Of a DNA stretch of 64,000 bases, positions 31,096-43,700 are shown piece after piece; position 1 is the stretch's first letter; every line of letters starts with the position of its first letter. The notes beneath the pieces are model-generated. The model had not been told where the DNA came from and did not search any database. It saw only the letters and a list, made by a program, of their open reading frames with translations. Location of the stretch: the NCBI RefSeq assembly GCF_910592395.1, contig NC_088311.1, positions 11,720,501-11,784,500 on the forward strand, given 5' to 3'. Source of the DNA: Lineus longissimus. Its lineage: Eukaryota; Nemertea; Pilidiophora; Heteronemertea; Lineidae. Position numbers and translations under genes: made by a program.

Positions 31096-31479
31096 AACCG
31101 GGCCCTGTGTTCAGATGCCATGATAAGACCTTCTACTATTTTCTGATAAATATGTCTAAAAAGGCCTGAAGCAAAAGTAGGAAACCAACTTCACCCCCTC
31201 AGTGTTCAAACCCAGTCGGAATAGAGGAAGAATTTGGGAAACACTAAAATATCATGATAAGGAAAACCCTGACAGATGTTATGCTGGCTCTGGTATACTA
31301 CACAGTGCTCTTTCCACTCTGGTCGAGGCCTCTATATGAAAGGCTTGACAAACTAATGATAGAAAATCCAACACAACACAACATGTAACAGGCTGCATTG
31401 GGTTAATCTCAGTGCTGAGGATTCAATGCAACACTAAAATGCATTACAAGCAGAGCCAAATGCTACGGAAGCAGGAATA

Positions 31480-32224
31480 GGCCATGGGACGAGTGGCAAA
31501 AATGTGTCTAGAAAAAGGATTCCGTTTGACAAATTAGCGGGCAAATTGAAAACAGTCGTTTTTGGGTAATATGGGGGTGCTGATTCCAAAAATCAATTTT
31601 TCTCCCGCGTAAAGTTGCACATTAAGTCAGAAATGAGACCCTTAATAGGGCCTAATGGTCCCAAAGTAGGGGTCAAAAAGTTGATGTCATCGAAATATGT
31701 CAACATGGGTATCAAAATGAAGGTCTATGAGGGTACTTTAACATTGCATAGTTTTGGCCCCCTTAACGAACCGTGGGACCCCCCAGGGAGGGTCCAAAAG
31801 GGCAAAAGTGGTAACTTTGACCCTGTCCCACGATCTTCATAGGGACTATAAATGGATAAAAACTGTTTTATTTGACAGTAATCGTATAGACCTTCAAAAT
31901 GATACCCATGACAACACTTTCGGGATAAGGGTTGCCGAGATAGTAATTTTGACCCCTTTTTAGGCTCTAAATTTAAGATCTCGAAAACCTTTTGCCCAAG
32001 GGTGTCGTCATGGGTATCTATGAAAAGGTCTATGTGGGTACTGTCGAATGAAACAGTTTTTATCCACATGCGGTGCCCATGAAGCTCATGGGAGGCGGTC
32101 AAAGTTTCCACTTTTGCCCTTTTACGCGGGAGAAAAATTGATTTTTGAAATCAGCACCCCCATTTCAATTTGCCCGCTAATTTGTCAAACGGAACTTCAC
32201 ATTTTTCACACTTGTCCCATGGCC
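31480..32224. mobile_element. 745 bp fold-back MITE with about 120 bp TIRs
   Basis: GGCCATGGGAC and GTCCCATGGCC ends are flanked by TA on both sides. The TIRs share ACAAATTAGCGGGCAAATTG and GGGGGTGCTGATT followed by CTCCCGCGTAAA. Weaker inverted similarity continues almost to the centre (GGATAAAAACTGTTTTATT / AATGAAACAGTTTTTATCC), so the whole element is an imperfect palindrome. The TA flanks suggest a Tc1/mariner-like target. Confidence 0.82.
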
Positions 32225-32867
32225 TAAAATATCATCTTGTCTGTGACCTCAAGGTTAATATTCCTGCTGTGAGCACTTGTGATAGCCGGGATCTGGTCTG
32301 ATAAGTATGCTGTCAGTCAGTGGAATTCTAAATTTAGTAACCTTTCCAGAAGGAGCTCTGGCCACCTTCTTTGGGTGACTGTAATCATAACAAAGGTCTG
32401 CACTAGGCTCACAATAGGTGCATCGTAGGCCTGTGGTCTATAAATATAATGACCTTCTGAACCAAACGACATTTATTCATCATTGAAACGGTAGACGATT
32501 TGGAAGATAACGTCATTGTCGTTACTGTAGTTTATCGTTCGAGTTCTTAACCTTCCTATTATTTTCTACAACAACCATCTCAAGCCTGGCCTAAAGCGTG
32601 AAACCAAGGCTTGAAACCAAAGCATGAAACTAGCCTTTGATATCCTACAGATTGCGGCGTTTGCACATTCCCTGCCAATATTGCGATAAATTTTCAATTG
32701 GGTAGGCCTACAAATACATAGCGTCAAAAGAAATGGGCTTATGTCCCGTGTCAAAAATTGGCCCCCGAGAATTCGAATGATGGTATTTTTCCAGCTAAAA
32801 GTAATCTGCTTGACTGTGTGTTATGTTATTTTCGCCAGGGATAACTTTTACAATGTAAAACGGTTTA

Positions 32868-33066
32868 TGCCTGTTTCGCCTATTCCTGTTTCGCCTATTC
32901 CTGTTTCGCCTACAAAATTCCTGTTTCGCCTATTCCTGATTCGCCTATTCCTGTTTCGCCTATTCCTGTTTCGCCTATTACTTTTTGGCCTATTTCCTGT
33001 TTGGCCTATTTCCTGTTTCGCCTATTCCTGTTTCGCCTACTTCCTGTTTCGCCTACTTTCCAGTAC
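32868..33066 (+). repeat. 15 bp minisatellite, forward array
   Basis: Repeats of CCTGTTTCGCCTATT with occasional TTGGCC variants and one CTACAAAATT interruption. The same unit occurs inverted at 33603-33716. Open frames reading PVSPI or FRLFL are artefacts. Confidence 0.92.
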
Positions 33067-33602
33067 CCCTACAATAAATCGGCTCTCCCACGGGGAACCT
33101 TAGGGATGCATGTCCATTTTATGGGGAAAATGCGAAGGGACAATTGGATGATGTTAACGATGTGATGACAATTTGACTAATCAAATGCCATCAACTTTGT
33201 TAACAAACCATGCCATGACCGTTTTGAAAGAGTCACCTTGAAAGCGGGGACAGTCCGGGACTTATTTGACCATAGGACCATAGGACCATACTGACACACA
33301 GTAAAAACTAATAAATTAAGTAGAGTGAAGCAGTCGTTTATTTTATAAAAACAGGAAACCTTTCTCAAATCTAATGATAGGGTAAAACTTTCTTACTATT
33401 TTATATCTTGCCTTTTAAAATAAGCTAAAACATGAGCCTATGTAAGCTATGTATAATTTTCCAAAGTTATTCCGAATAATACTAAAATAATTGACATGTC
33501 GCTAAATCCATTATTTCAGACTTTATTCTTAATGATAGCCTTTAACACTATAGTAAGGGACGGTTCATATTCCTACGTCTGTGGGGAGGTTAGCAATACA
33601 TT

Positions 33603-33716
33603 TGAATAGGCGAAACAGGAATAGGCGAAACAGGAATTAGGCGAAACATAAATTAGGCGAAACAGGAATAGGCGGAACAGGAATAGGCGGAACAGGAATA
33701 GGCGAAACAGGAATAC
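33603..33716 (-). repeat. 15 bp minisatellite, inverted array
   Basis: Repeats of AATAGGCGAAACAGG, the complement of the unit at 32868-33066, about 540 bp away. The pair could be the two ends of one element. Confidence 0.92.
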
Positions 33717-33870
33717 ACCTGTAAAACATGTGATCTCTGAAGGTGATGTGATTTGAAAGAGACAATCATACAGTTTGTGGGTCATCGTGTCATGCCTTCT
33801 GATTGTGTACAGCCCAGAGGTGTATATCTCAGTGTAGCGGTAAGGCGCCACCAATAAAGCAGACAAAGAC

Positions 33871-33970
33871 GAATAAAGACTAGCAAATGCTTTTACTTCA
33901 ATTTTGTACAGAAACGCCTAGTGTAAATGTACATGGAGTTTTAGATAAAAGCATTTGCTCGTCTTTATTC
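33871..33970. mobile_element. 100 bp TIR element (AGCAAATGCTTTTA family)
   Basis: GAATAAAGACTAGCAAATGC and TGCTCGTCTTTATTC ends. A second copy with the same interior (TGTACAG-AA-GCCTAGTGTAAATGTACATGG) is at 61713-61801. Confidence 0.82.
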
Positions 33971-33975
33971 ATATC

Positions 33976-35840
33976 ACCAACCAAGGAGCGACTCCAACCA
34001 TATCGACCACGTCATCAGCTGGTTCGTCAAGGGCGATATCACCAGAGGCGTAGCTAACGGGGGGGGGGGGCAGGGGGCAGATGCCCCCACCCCAGAGGTC
34101 ACCAAAATATGTGTTTTGTACCATGAATTTGGCCGAAAATGTCAAAAATTGCCATTTTGCCCCCGCCTCCCCGAGAGCCTTTTGCCTTTTGCCCCCCCCC
34201 CCCCCCCCAGACCAAAAAGCTAGCTACGCCCTGGCCTTGGTCACCACACAAATCATCACAGATTTCCATCACAGACTTGTCATAAATATCATCTAACTAA
34301 TCATGTCGACAAAACAGACAAAGACAACGTCACAACCAAGGAGCGACTCCAAATAATCGACGAAATCAGCTAGTTCATAAGGCAATGATGTCACAACACA
34401 AATCATCACAGATTTGTCACCAGTCGATCGAATCCAACTAATGATCCCAAACACAGACGACCAAAACTTCGTATGTAACTAATTAACCTTTGTCTATTTT
34501 CTATTTCTATTCTAACTCATTAACCAAGGGTACTGAAGCCACAGTCATACTGGTTGTGTAACTCAATTAGGTCTCCATGGCCATACAGTGTATGTACCAT
34601 GTAAAAGGATCTTGGCTACCAATGCTAGTCGAGCTGGCACCCCTTCTGTTTGTTATAGTCCCGCAACTTGGAACGTTCCGCTGCTGCTTGCCAGACTCTT
34701 CGTGAAAGTATCCAGGTGAATCCTGAAGAAAACAGGGGTTACTAATCGCTTCTCCGGCCCTGAGAACCGAACATATTAACGAAACAGTTCTGTCCGATAT
34801 TAGGTATACTCCTAGACGCTGCTCTTATGTCAGAAGTAGGTGTCACTACATCTTGAACCGAATCAACTTCACGAACCCTAGCCTGCAATATCGTCGCCCA
34901 TGTTCCCTAAGATATCGCAACAAAACTTATATTGGAATGAAAATCCCCCTGAAGGGTCTGAACGGAGTATATGGCTGTGCCTCTGCCGTCTGAGTCGGTC
35001 GAAGCATGGTGCTCAAGTTCTTATGACCACGAACTCCCCAGGGTGGTATTAAACCTAAGAATCGCTTATCTCTTTCTGCTATGTCATTTTCTTTTTTTTT
35101 TATAAATGAGACATTTTCTGGGAATGCCAACCCCATAGCTACTATTTGCGCACGTGGCCTTATAAGTTTGGCGGGGTCAGTGCCCCTACCAGCCCTGCCT
35201 GCGGTAATGATCTATAGGCTGTGGCTATCGTTTCTTCTCATTCCCTTTTTGCCAAGATTATCAATTCTTGACTCTGATACCAGTTTAGCCCATTTACCAT
35301 GTTGTGGTAGCACTGGAGTATGCTTTTCATTTATCCTAATAGTTATTTCCTTGACAGAATAGAGGTGAATGATTTGTTTATGCACCTGTGTGTTAACTGA
35401 CGTAATTGTAAACTTTGCAAGCACCTTGTAAATAGTTGCACCAACTGTACACTAAGATCAGAAGTAAATATTTATATTGTCCGTCTCTCATGTTAGTTAG
35501 TCCCTCTTTAAACAATGGCCTAATTGGTCTTTCCCGATCCGTGATCACACGTATAGACTCGTGTGCCTTTGGACTTTGCATTGTGCCCTATATCTTTGTC
35601 TCTGCCTTACATTTTGCCAATTTTTACTATGCAAAGGACCAGGGTTCGCATCGCTGAATTGAAATAACGGGCCTTTTGAAGGGAAAAAAATCAAATCCAC
35701 AACCTCTCACCAATGTAGCGTTAAACCTGGTCTAGCGGTAAGGCGTCACCAACATAAAACAGACAAAGACAATGTCACAACCAAGGAGCGACTCCGATTA
35801 TATCGACGACATCAGCTAGTTCGTCAACATGGTCGACTCC
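33976..35840. repeat. Three copies of an AAGGAGCGACTCC repeat, with nothing else recognised between
   Basis: CAACCAAGGAGCGACTCC followed by ATATCGACnACnTCAGCT and GTTCGTCAA occurs at about 33976-34035, 34333-34380 and 35780-35835, each beside CACAAATCATCACAnATTTGTCA. 34560-35100 reads like worn coding sequence with many stops that I cannot assign. Confidence 0.65.
34047..34230 (+). mobile_element. TIR element with GGCGTAGCTA ends, copy 1
   Basis: GGCGTAGCTA and TAGCTACGCC ends enclose G/C homopolymers and GAGGTCACCAAAATATGTGT. Copy 2 at 36371-36535 is in the opposite orientation. Confidence 0.85.
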
Positions 35841-36149
35841 CGAGGGCAATGCCACAAAACACAAATCATCACATATTTGTCACCAACCCAATCCAAACTA
35901 ATGATCCCGAAAACAGACAACCAAAACTTCATATTAATTAATGCGTTCTATAAAACTGAGATGGCGAACAAATTATAATAAACCACGGTTTGATGCCGAG
36001 ATCAAATTAGTGGTTGTCATTAGATACACTAAGACCCTGCAAATTGTTGGGTAGGTAGAGACATATAGGGAAGAAGGTCTGCATGGCAATTTTTTGGGGG
36101 CAACTTATTGAGCTTTTGACCAATGGGGCGCCATCTTTGGCATCTACCC

Positions 36150-36780
36150 CTTTCAATGGGTGGCCCCCCCCCCCGTTGGGTTCTTAGTGTTGGTGTCAGA
36201 GATGGCGCCCCTTATAGGTCAGAAAACCAATCAGGTGCCCCAAAACGAGAGCACACGCCTTCACCGCAGGTTGAGGTGAGTCCAAGTTTAACCAATGCCT
36301 CCGAAGGGAAACCTTCATTAGGTGGTTGATTTACATGTAGGCTATATGAGCCCGGGCAATATTGGGCAGGGGCGTAACTAGCTTTTTGGTCGGGGGGGGG
36401 GGGGGGGGGGGGGGGGGAGCAAAATGACCCTTTTAGAAATTTTTTGGCCAAAATCACGGTCAAAAACACATATTTTGGTGACCTCGGGGGGGGGGGGCAT
36501 CTTCCCCCAGCCCCCTGCCCCCCGCTAGCTACGCCCATGTTGGCGTGCTTTCTAATTTTTGTGGGTGACTTAGGGGGGGGGGGCAGTATTGCAGTTAACA
36601 GAGGTGAAGGATCTCCCGTGCGGATCCTAGCTCTGCTTTGACAGAAATTCTGGGACACGGATGTGCATACCCTTTCTAAGGGCGGGACCCCTCCCCCTGA
36701 TCGGGTGGGGTCTTGTTGGTGTACTGTAAGATGGCACACCCCTATTTGGTCAGAAAACCGATCAGTTGCCCCAAATGTGC
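36150..36780. repeat. Duplicated segment flanking a GGCGTAGCTA-type element
   Basis: GTTGGTGT...AGATGGC-C-CCC, GGTCAGAAAACCnATCAG and GCCCCAAA occur at about 36175-36245 and 36715-36775. Between them at 36371-36535 lies the TIR element (GGCGTAACTA / TAGCTACGCC) with long G runs. Confidence 0.75.
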
Positions 36781-37039
36781 CATAATACCTTTCTTAGGTC
36801 TCTGTCTATATAAAAATGTGCAGGGTTTTGTATCTAATGGAAACAATTAGTGTCTGCATCTGTCCGGAACATTTCATCCCGCGTCAAAGGGGCAAATCTG
36901 ACGTCACGCCCAGACGGGTCCACCGCTCTGGCTGGTGAGACCAACGATCACACAATGGCGGCTATGGCGGCGAATTTGGCTGACCCACTGAGCTGAAATT
37001 GATTTTTCATCCAGCATTTCGCCGCATAAGACAGGAATA

Positions 37040-37776
37040 ATGTGTTCTAATTCAGAGTTGATGGATATTGTGGGTAATGTATGTTCCACATCATCGGGTT
37101 CAAGCGATAATAGTCCCGAAAGGCCACGCTCTGATTCGCCACCAATACAAATCATGTCCTGCGCCAGCAAGTGGACAAAGATGATGGCCGAAAATATATT
37201 GGGTATATCTTTTAAAGCCGTTGTTGACGAGGTGCCTCAAGTGGGCAGAGTGGGGGGTGATGGAGATGATGATGATGATAAAGGAATCAAAAGCGTTGGA
37301 GATGATGACTATGACAGGTCACGATTTGGGTATTGGCAAGTGTTTAAATGGGCATTTGCTGACCATGTCTTTGAGGCAGATTCTTTGGCCCACCTGGATT
37401 CCACCATAAGTGTTTTTGAAAGGCTAAAACATTACCTATATGCTACTGAGAAAGAGACTTGTGATCTTTTACTCGAAACATGGAACCAAAAGCTGTGCAA
37501 GGCTAAAACATCTGATTTGAAGGGTACCTGTACCGGCAGTGCCAGTGGTGCTGGTACCGAAAGTCGCTTGAATGACAATGTGCCTGATGTGGCTGGCCTG
37601 CCCCTGACATCCCCTTTACTGGAAGATCAGCCTGTGGAGATTACGAAGAACACAGGAGATTTAAATGTAAAGGAAAAGATGATTTTGTATCAAGTTGGAC
37701 GGGATGTGCAACGAAAAGACAAAGCTGTTTTAAACGCAAGAGGGCGAGACAATTGTGAAAAGGAAAAGTTTGAACG
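37040..37776 (+). CDS. Five-exon gene, exon 1
   Basis: Starts at ATG (GGAATAATGTG) and ends GAACG/GTGAGC, leaving two bases of an Arg codon. It codes for the polar N-terminal half, including KTRFGYWQVFKW-like aromatic residues near DRSRFGYWQVFKWAF. A TTTATTAAA-type promoter is not evident; the upstream 36900-37039 includes GGCGGCTATGGCGGCGAA. Confidence 0.75.
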
Positions 37777-40700
37777 GTGAGCTTAAAATTGCTTGTGACG
37801 TGTGGCTGTGTTGCGAAATACCTTCCAGTTGCATGGTTTGAACCCATAATAAGCCATTTTGGGGCTACAAACTGTGTTACTGTTAGCTCAGTAAAACTAC
37901 CGTACCTTTTGGCTCTAGAACCAGTAACCTGACCTGTGGCAATACATTGTATGATTATGAATATGAATGCAAAAATGTACAGTTGTACCGGTATCGGCAT
38001 CGGTACCGAGGTATGTACGGCGGTACTGTACGGTTCCGGTAAATTGTACATATTTGACACGACAGGGATTATTGTCCATGGTGTTTGACATGTTTGAGGC
38101 ATAAAAGTCTACATGAACATGTAATGTCCCGAATGGCATGAATGTGCAATGTGCCTACAGTGCACCCAATTCACTAGTTGTTTTGATAAGTTTTCAGATT
38201 TGTTTTTTGTAAATTTCAGAATTTCTTTTAATCTGTCTTTTTATACTTATAGATTAGGGAAAATATCGAAATACTTGAATAGCCTCTACAGACTGATTGA
38301 CCTTACTTCTGAGGGGAATCATCCAAGTAAAAGGTCCTTTGAGAGTCTCTTTATAGAGTATGCTGCAATTTTTGATGTAGTCTTTCGGTAAGTAAGTTGC
38401 CCATGAACATCGGTCGGGAAATGTTCTGCTAACCCAAATAATCATCATGATTTATCACTATCAGCCTCGTGGGAAATGAGGTGGCGAGGCCCGTATGGAC
38501 TGACCTGGTCACACCTTTTGAATTTGGCTGCAATTTGTTCATTGTTGCCCGGAATTTATCATGGATTGATTGGACTACATGTATTCAGGCAGGCCTGAGT
38601 CAGCTTCAGCGCCAGGACCTTGGGCCTCTTGTTAAAGTTGTATGAGATTGACACTTGCGCTGATTGCCCCAATATTCTTGAAATTATTTCATGGACTTTT
38701 GATGTTTACTATTTTAGGTATGGAGACGTTCCTGTTCGATCTATGACAGTCTTTGGACAAAGGGTCACCTCTATTCCTCACCTCCATTTTGATAAGGAAT
38801 TTGATGAACAATGGATGATTGTCACATGTGGTGAGGTGAGTAAAGAGCCCTGCTTTATTTATGTGGATTGTAATCAAAGAAATATTGTATTGAAGTACCG
38901 GTATAGCAAAAAACATTTGTCGCCTCTAATCGCTTGCTTCTGAATGCATCGGTGCGTGGTGTGGATGTGGGGGATGTGGGGGGGGGGGGGAAATTCAGGG
39001 ATTATTACTATTAGATAGAACTAACACTTTTAACAGAAAAAATCAGAAAATCAATTGCTAAAATCACAGTGAATAGGTGAAACACAGAACACGAGTTGCC
39101 CATGCCTTAAAACGGAAGTACTTCATTTGCGAATTGCCCATGCATTACGGTCAGTATTCTTCCTCATCCTAATCCTATTAATCCTACATTGCTTTGGTCA
39201 TTCACATGCACTGATGCAGTGCTATGTAGCATTGGAGCTATCGATATTTTTAAACTGGAATCTTGGGAAAGTTGGAGGCCTTGTGTGTGAATACAATGTA
39301 GTTCATTTCTTAACTCACTGAAACGTTCCAAAATCGTTATAAGCTGTATTTATAACACATCTTAAATTAAAATTTCAGAATCATAGTATTTTTTTGGAAT
39401 GTTGCCATGGTTACAGGAATTGCAGTTTCAAAAATCATAAGTTGGCATTTTTCATGTTTTTGGTAAATTACCGGTAGTATAAACTGACTACAGGGAATTT
39501 GACCAATTTGTAGTTTGATACTAAAGATCAAGATCTAGTAATTTGGGCTTTCCTTGCTAGTGCTTCATTCAGCTGAGGTCCCAATGGCATGGCCACATGA
39601 ATGGAATAAATTTTAGGAAATTGTATTATTTCAGGTGAAAAAGGTGGCAAAAGTGAAGTCGTTTCAAGAAAGTGATCGTCAGCTTCGCAGTCATGATGGA
39701 CATGGTGATGTGGAGAATACGCCTGACTGTAATGATGATGTTGACTTATCAGATGCTCTCCTTGGCCAACATGCTGTTGAACTTCTTCTGGAGCTTCCCT
39801 TTTCTGCTATGAAAGTATGTGGGAAAAAAGACAGAAACTGTGTCTTGGGACTGATAGTCCAGGATACAAAGGTATGTTTCATACGAGAACATCAAGTTGT
39901 GCATGAGGTGATAATACTATAGGCAGTCACTTCCTCCAACAACTGAGAATTTCTAAGGTTGACAACCTTTTCAGCTTAGTACCATATATAGACCATTGTA
40001 GTGCAAAGTCTGGCATGGGTGGCACATTTCTTAAACCACTGAAGCGACTAAAACTGGGTTACCGTGTCTCACCCTTATTCTTAACATTATATATTTTGTT
40101 ATTTAGATTTCGAACCAATTCAGAGAGTGTCTATTTTGCTTTTGTGCTGTAGATCTAGTCAACAACATATCACTTCATGACCCGGGCGGGTAAGGAGTGC
40201 CCCGATTTAGTAGACTCTGAACCAAGTCTCTTGGGATTGCGGCGTCTCTCATCCTTATCCCCGTCCCGAGCCTGGAAAATTGAATAGGATTGACTGCGGT
40301 CGCCATAGGACTACCACAACAATGCTACTACAATGCTCCTCATACACTTTATATGGCATGCATTTTTTTTATTTAATTTTTTTTATTTTCTTTCTTATTC
40401 CCGCTGTGGCGGTAATTATTCCACCGCTGCGGGAATCATTACCACAGTGGTGGTAATTCGCAAAACAAATCAAAAACTAGAACTGAGATTTCACAGGAGC
40501 ACCTGTGAATTCATGACTCCAGGGTTGTTTTGAGGGCGATATCGTAAGAGTTGGTCTTGAGTATGAGAACCTGAAGGTCCGTGAGGCACCTGGGGAGAGA
40601 AGACTAGTTGAACGATGGGATCTGTTCATGGAGAAGAAGTGTTGAGTGGCTTTGTATCGTGTACTCTTGCTGGTGGTTGAAGGAACACTTCTATTGATCT

Positions 40701-43700
40701 CATTATATGAATACAATTTAATTACAAACAAGTGAAAACAGATCCTATCATATTCCTGGGCATAAATTAAAATAGGAGTGCGGGAACAAGGTTTTTTTAG
40801 CAGGAGAAAAGCGAGAACATTTTGCGCCGTCGTATTCCGATTTGACTGGTTAGTGGTGAAATCTGCTTTTACTTTTGCAAATTAACATATTCGTTTTTCT
40901 AGTTCTAACGTTGTCTGAATTAAAGATGCTTTCCCAATGCTTGACTGGTCTGGCAAGAGGCATTGCCAGGAAAACGTGACGTCATTTTGGCCATTCTTCT
41001 TACCGCACGCCCTCCCTCTCCGTAAAACTTCCTGACATGGTGTGAAGTGGGAGGGCGCACAATGGGAACCACACTGCCGCAATGTTAATAGTTTCTATTT
41101 ATAGAATTCAGCGGCAGAGATTTTAAGCACAGAAAAAGTAGATTAACTCGGCTAATCTCAATGGATTTTACCCAGGAATGTTTTCAAGGCGAGAGAAACA
41201 TCTGATTTAAGTGCTGTGCTTATTAGATTTCATGTTCATGCCGAAGATTGGCCTAAAACGTGGACGAAAAGAGAGCATTATCGAGTGTTGGAGAGGTCAC
41301 GTGATTGGACGAGAAACCTGAGCGAAAACAATACTGACTCCAGCTCCCAGAGGGAGGAGCTGGAGTCGTAATTAAATTATAGAAAAACGTATGACAAATA
41401 CGGGACGTAAAATTGGTTGGAAAAGTGCCAAAGCAGTGTTGTTGCAGTTATCAGCCTAGCCGCTGCTGAAGACTCTCACTTTAGCAGTTGTATGTACAGT
41501 TATGAAAAGGGGTAGGACATACCACTGCGGGGGGGGGGGAATGTACAATTTAGTAACAGTAATATACTGTGTAGATGGCTCTGTTGTAGTTTATGTATGC
41601 ACAGGCGAATATTATGGGCCTTGAAAACCGCAAAAAAGCGGTCGTACCTCGAATAGATGTTGGGTGGCGCTTTTCATGTTTTTTGGTGCGCGGTCGTGCC
41701 TCAAATAGACGTCTTCACATGTTTTGTAAGCGGTCGTATCTCATATAAACGTTGGGTGGCGCTCGCGCAAACTTGGCTTGCATGTTTTTGTGAAAGAGGA
41801 CGTTGAAGAACGCGGTCATACCTCAAATAGACGTCTGTGCATGTTTTTGTGAACGGTCGTATCTCATGATATAAACCTTGTTCGGCGCTGCTGCCGGTTG
41901 TCTTCTTTCGTTGGTTAGGCCAGAGTCTTTATTTGTATAGAAAGACTCTGGTTAGGCCTAGCTGATCCACCGGCACTGCTGACAGGGCCAGGAATGGCCA
42001 TGGGCAGCACGGCCATCAGCTCAGGGCCAGTAGGGTCGGCAGTGGAATGAGCAGGACGAACGTTTGGCTCACTAAGCTATAGGGCTCGCGATTCCAAGGT
42101 CCTATAATTACTGATTTATTATAGACCCCACATACAACAAATGTGGGGTCTAAATTTAGATTACTAGGAGAAGGTACTAGGCTTCTGCATTCTTCCCAGG
42201 TTTAGTTATGGAGGTAGTCCAGCAAAACTGCTATTTTAACTGAAAAACTGTCCACCCCTGTCCCATCAAACTAAACTCGATCCAGTGCACCTGGCAAATA
42301 TTTTTTTCGAAATTCGGATAATTTTGATGACTTTGAAGCGTTTTTATGCGCCGATATTCAGATTTGCTTTAAAATCTCCGGCACGATTCTGTCAATCACA
42401 CATACATTAGCATAAGCTCTGCCCCGTAATGGTGACGTCATATCCTCATGCATCATGGCGGCGGTATCTCTTTGCCAAAGTGGCGAGCTGTCGAGTATTT
42501 TGAGCAAAGAACGACGGTTGAATGTAGGATTAAAATAAAGGAATAGCCTTAAATGCTTATCGCTGATCCATCCTGCCCATCTGAAAAAGTTAGGGTGCTG
42601 TTTAAATGTTATTGAGCGTGTGATTTTGAGAAAGCGCGAGCGTGCGGGGTTGGATTGCGCGTGCGCGGCGGGAAGACGTGTTTAAAAAACGCTCTGAAAT
42701 CTAACATCAAAACTCGCTCTAAGTGATCAAAGACCACCTCACATCCCTGTTATCAAGCTCATACTATCATTCAATCACGATCTATCGATGCAAAGTATCA
42801 AAACGAAAATTGTACCGGTATTTATGTGCTTTTCGGGAGTGGATTCTGTGGAAATTGATTTGACAACGGGCGCCATCTTGGACGCTGACACATCAATCAT
42901 CCGATCCAAACATGACCCGGAAGGAAAACATGACCTGCAAATGCAGACAGATAACGCTTGTGGCCATATTCATTCTGGTAACAACTCTAAAGCTGAAAGT
43001 ACTCGACCAAGAGCAAGTACATAGCTATACACACAAACACAAAGGAACTGTAAGTAGTTTTACACTATGTAAGCACGCGCCAGCAGAAAGCGTACTACAA
43101 ATTATCAGCCTAACAGTCACAAACCATAGATATGGCCACTTCAGCAGGCACCAGCCACTGAAAAACTGTAGCCTGACCAATGCATTGATCATACGACTCA
43201 TCATGCTACAATCGGGGGATCTCGAACTCAACCCCGGCCCACCAGAGACTAGCCCCTACCCACAAAAGAAGGTAACACAAAAGACCAAGCCCAAGAAGAG
43301 AGGGCGAAAACCCAAACAACCTGTAGTGAAAGAGCTAACTATAGAGGAGATATTCCCATGTAACATCTGCACCAGCAGCGTGGACTGGTCTGCTGATGCC
43401 CTACAATGCGAGGGCTGCGAAGGATGGCTGCATAGAGAATGCCTGGGTATCAGCTGTAAAGAATATGAGAGACTCCAAGGCCTCACTGCTGTGTGGTTTT
43501 GTAATGAATGTGGACTGCTAAATGTAAGCACCTCCCTATTCATGCACCCCATCAATCGATTGACTTCACCCTCGAGGTACAGCATACTTGATGACCTTGA
43601 CCAGTCATCATCTCACTCTGACTCAATCGCATCCCTAGTTTCAGGAGCCTCCCCTGGTAGGCCAATACACAGCTCCTCACCGCACAAAGACCAGACCCAG

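Larger units (their letters stand above)
30215..32560. mobile_element. 2.3 kb TIR element carrying smaller elements
   Basis: The ends are AATAGGGAGGTTAAGAACTC and GAGTTCTTAACCTTCCTATT, with inverted similarity of about 60 bp. It sits in the interrupted repeat described at 29966-32690. The interior holds a piece of the TTAA MITE (about 30765-30835), a TIR element at 30883-31095 and a fold-back element at 31480-32224. No transposase frame remains; the target duplication is unclear. Confidence 0.75.
29966..32690. repeat. Tandem 190 bp repeat, second copy interrupted by a 2.3 kb insertion
   Basis: Copy 1 (about 29970-30135) runs GCCTACCAATGCAACAG, AGAAGTAGGCTAGTGTTGCA, ATTTTCTACAACAACCAT, GATTGCGGCGTTTGCACATT without a break. 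Copy 2 starts at about 30160, is broken after TGTTGCAAAG (30210), and resumes at ATTTTCTACAACAACCAT (32561) to about 32672. Copy 1 therefore shows the uninterrupted site. Confidence 0.85.

Noticed and set aside
32741-33866. Frames reading PVSPI or FRLFL
   Set aside because: Translation of the 15 bp minisatellite.
36123-36739. Proline- and glycine-rich frames at 36.1-36.7 kb
   Set aside because: Driven by C/G homopolymers inside a GGCGTAGCTA-type element and its flanking duplication.
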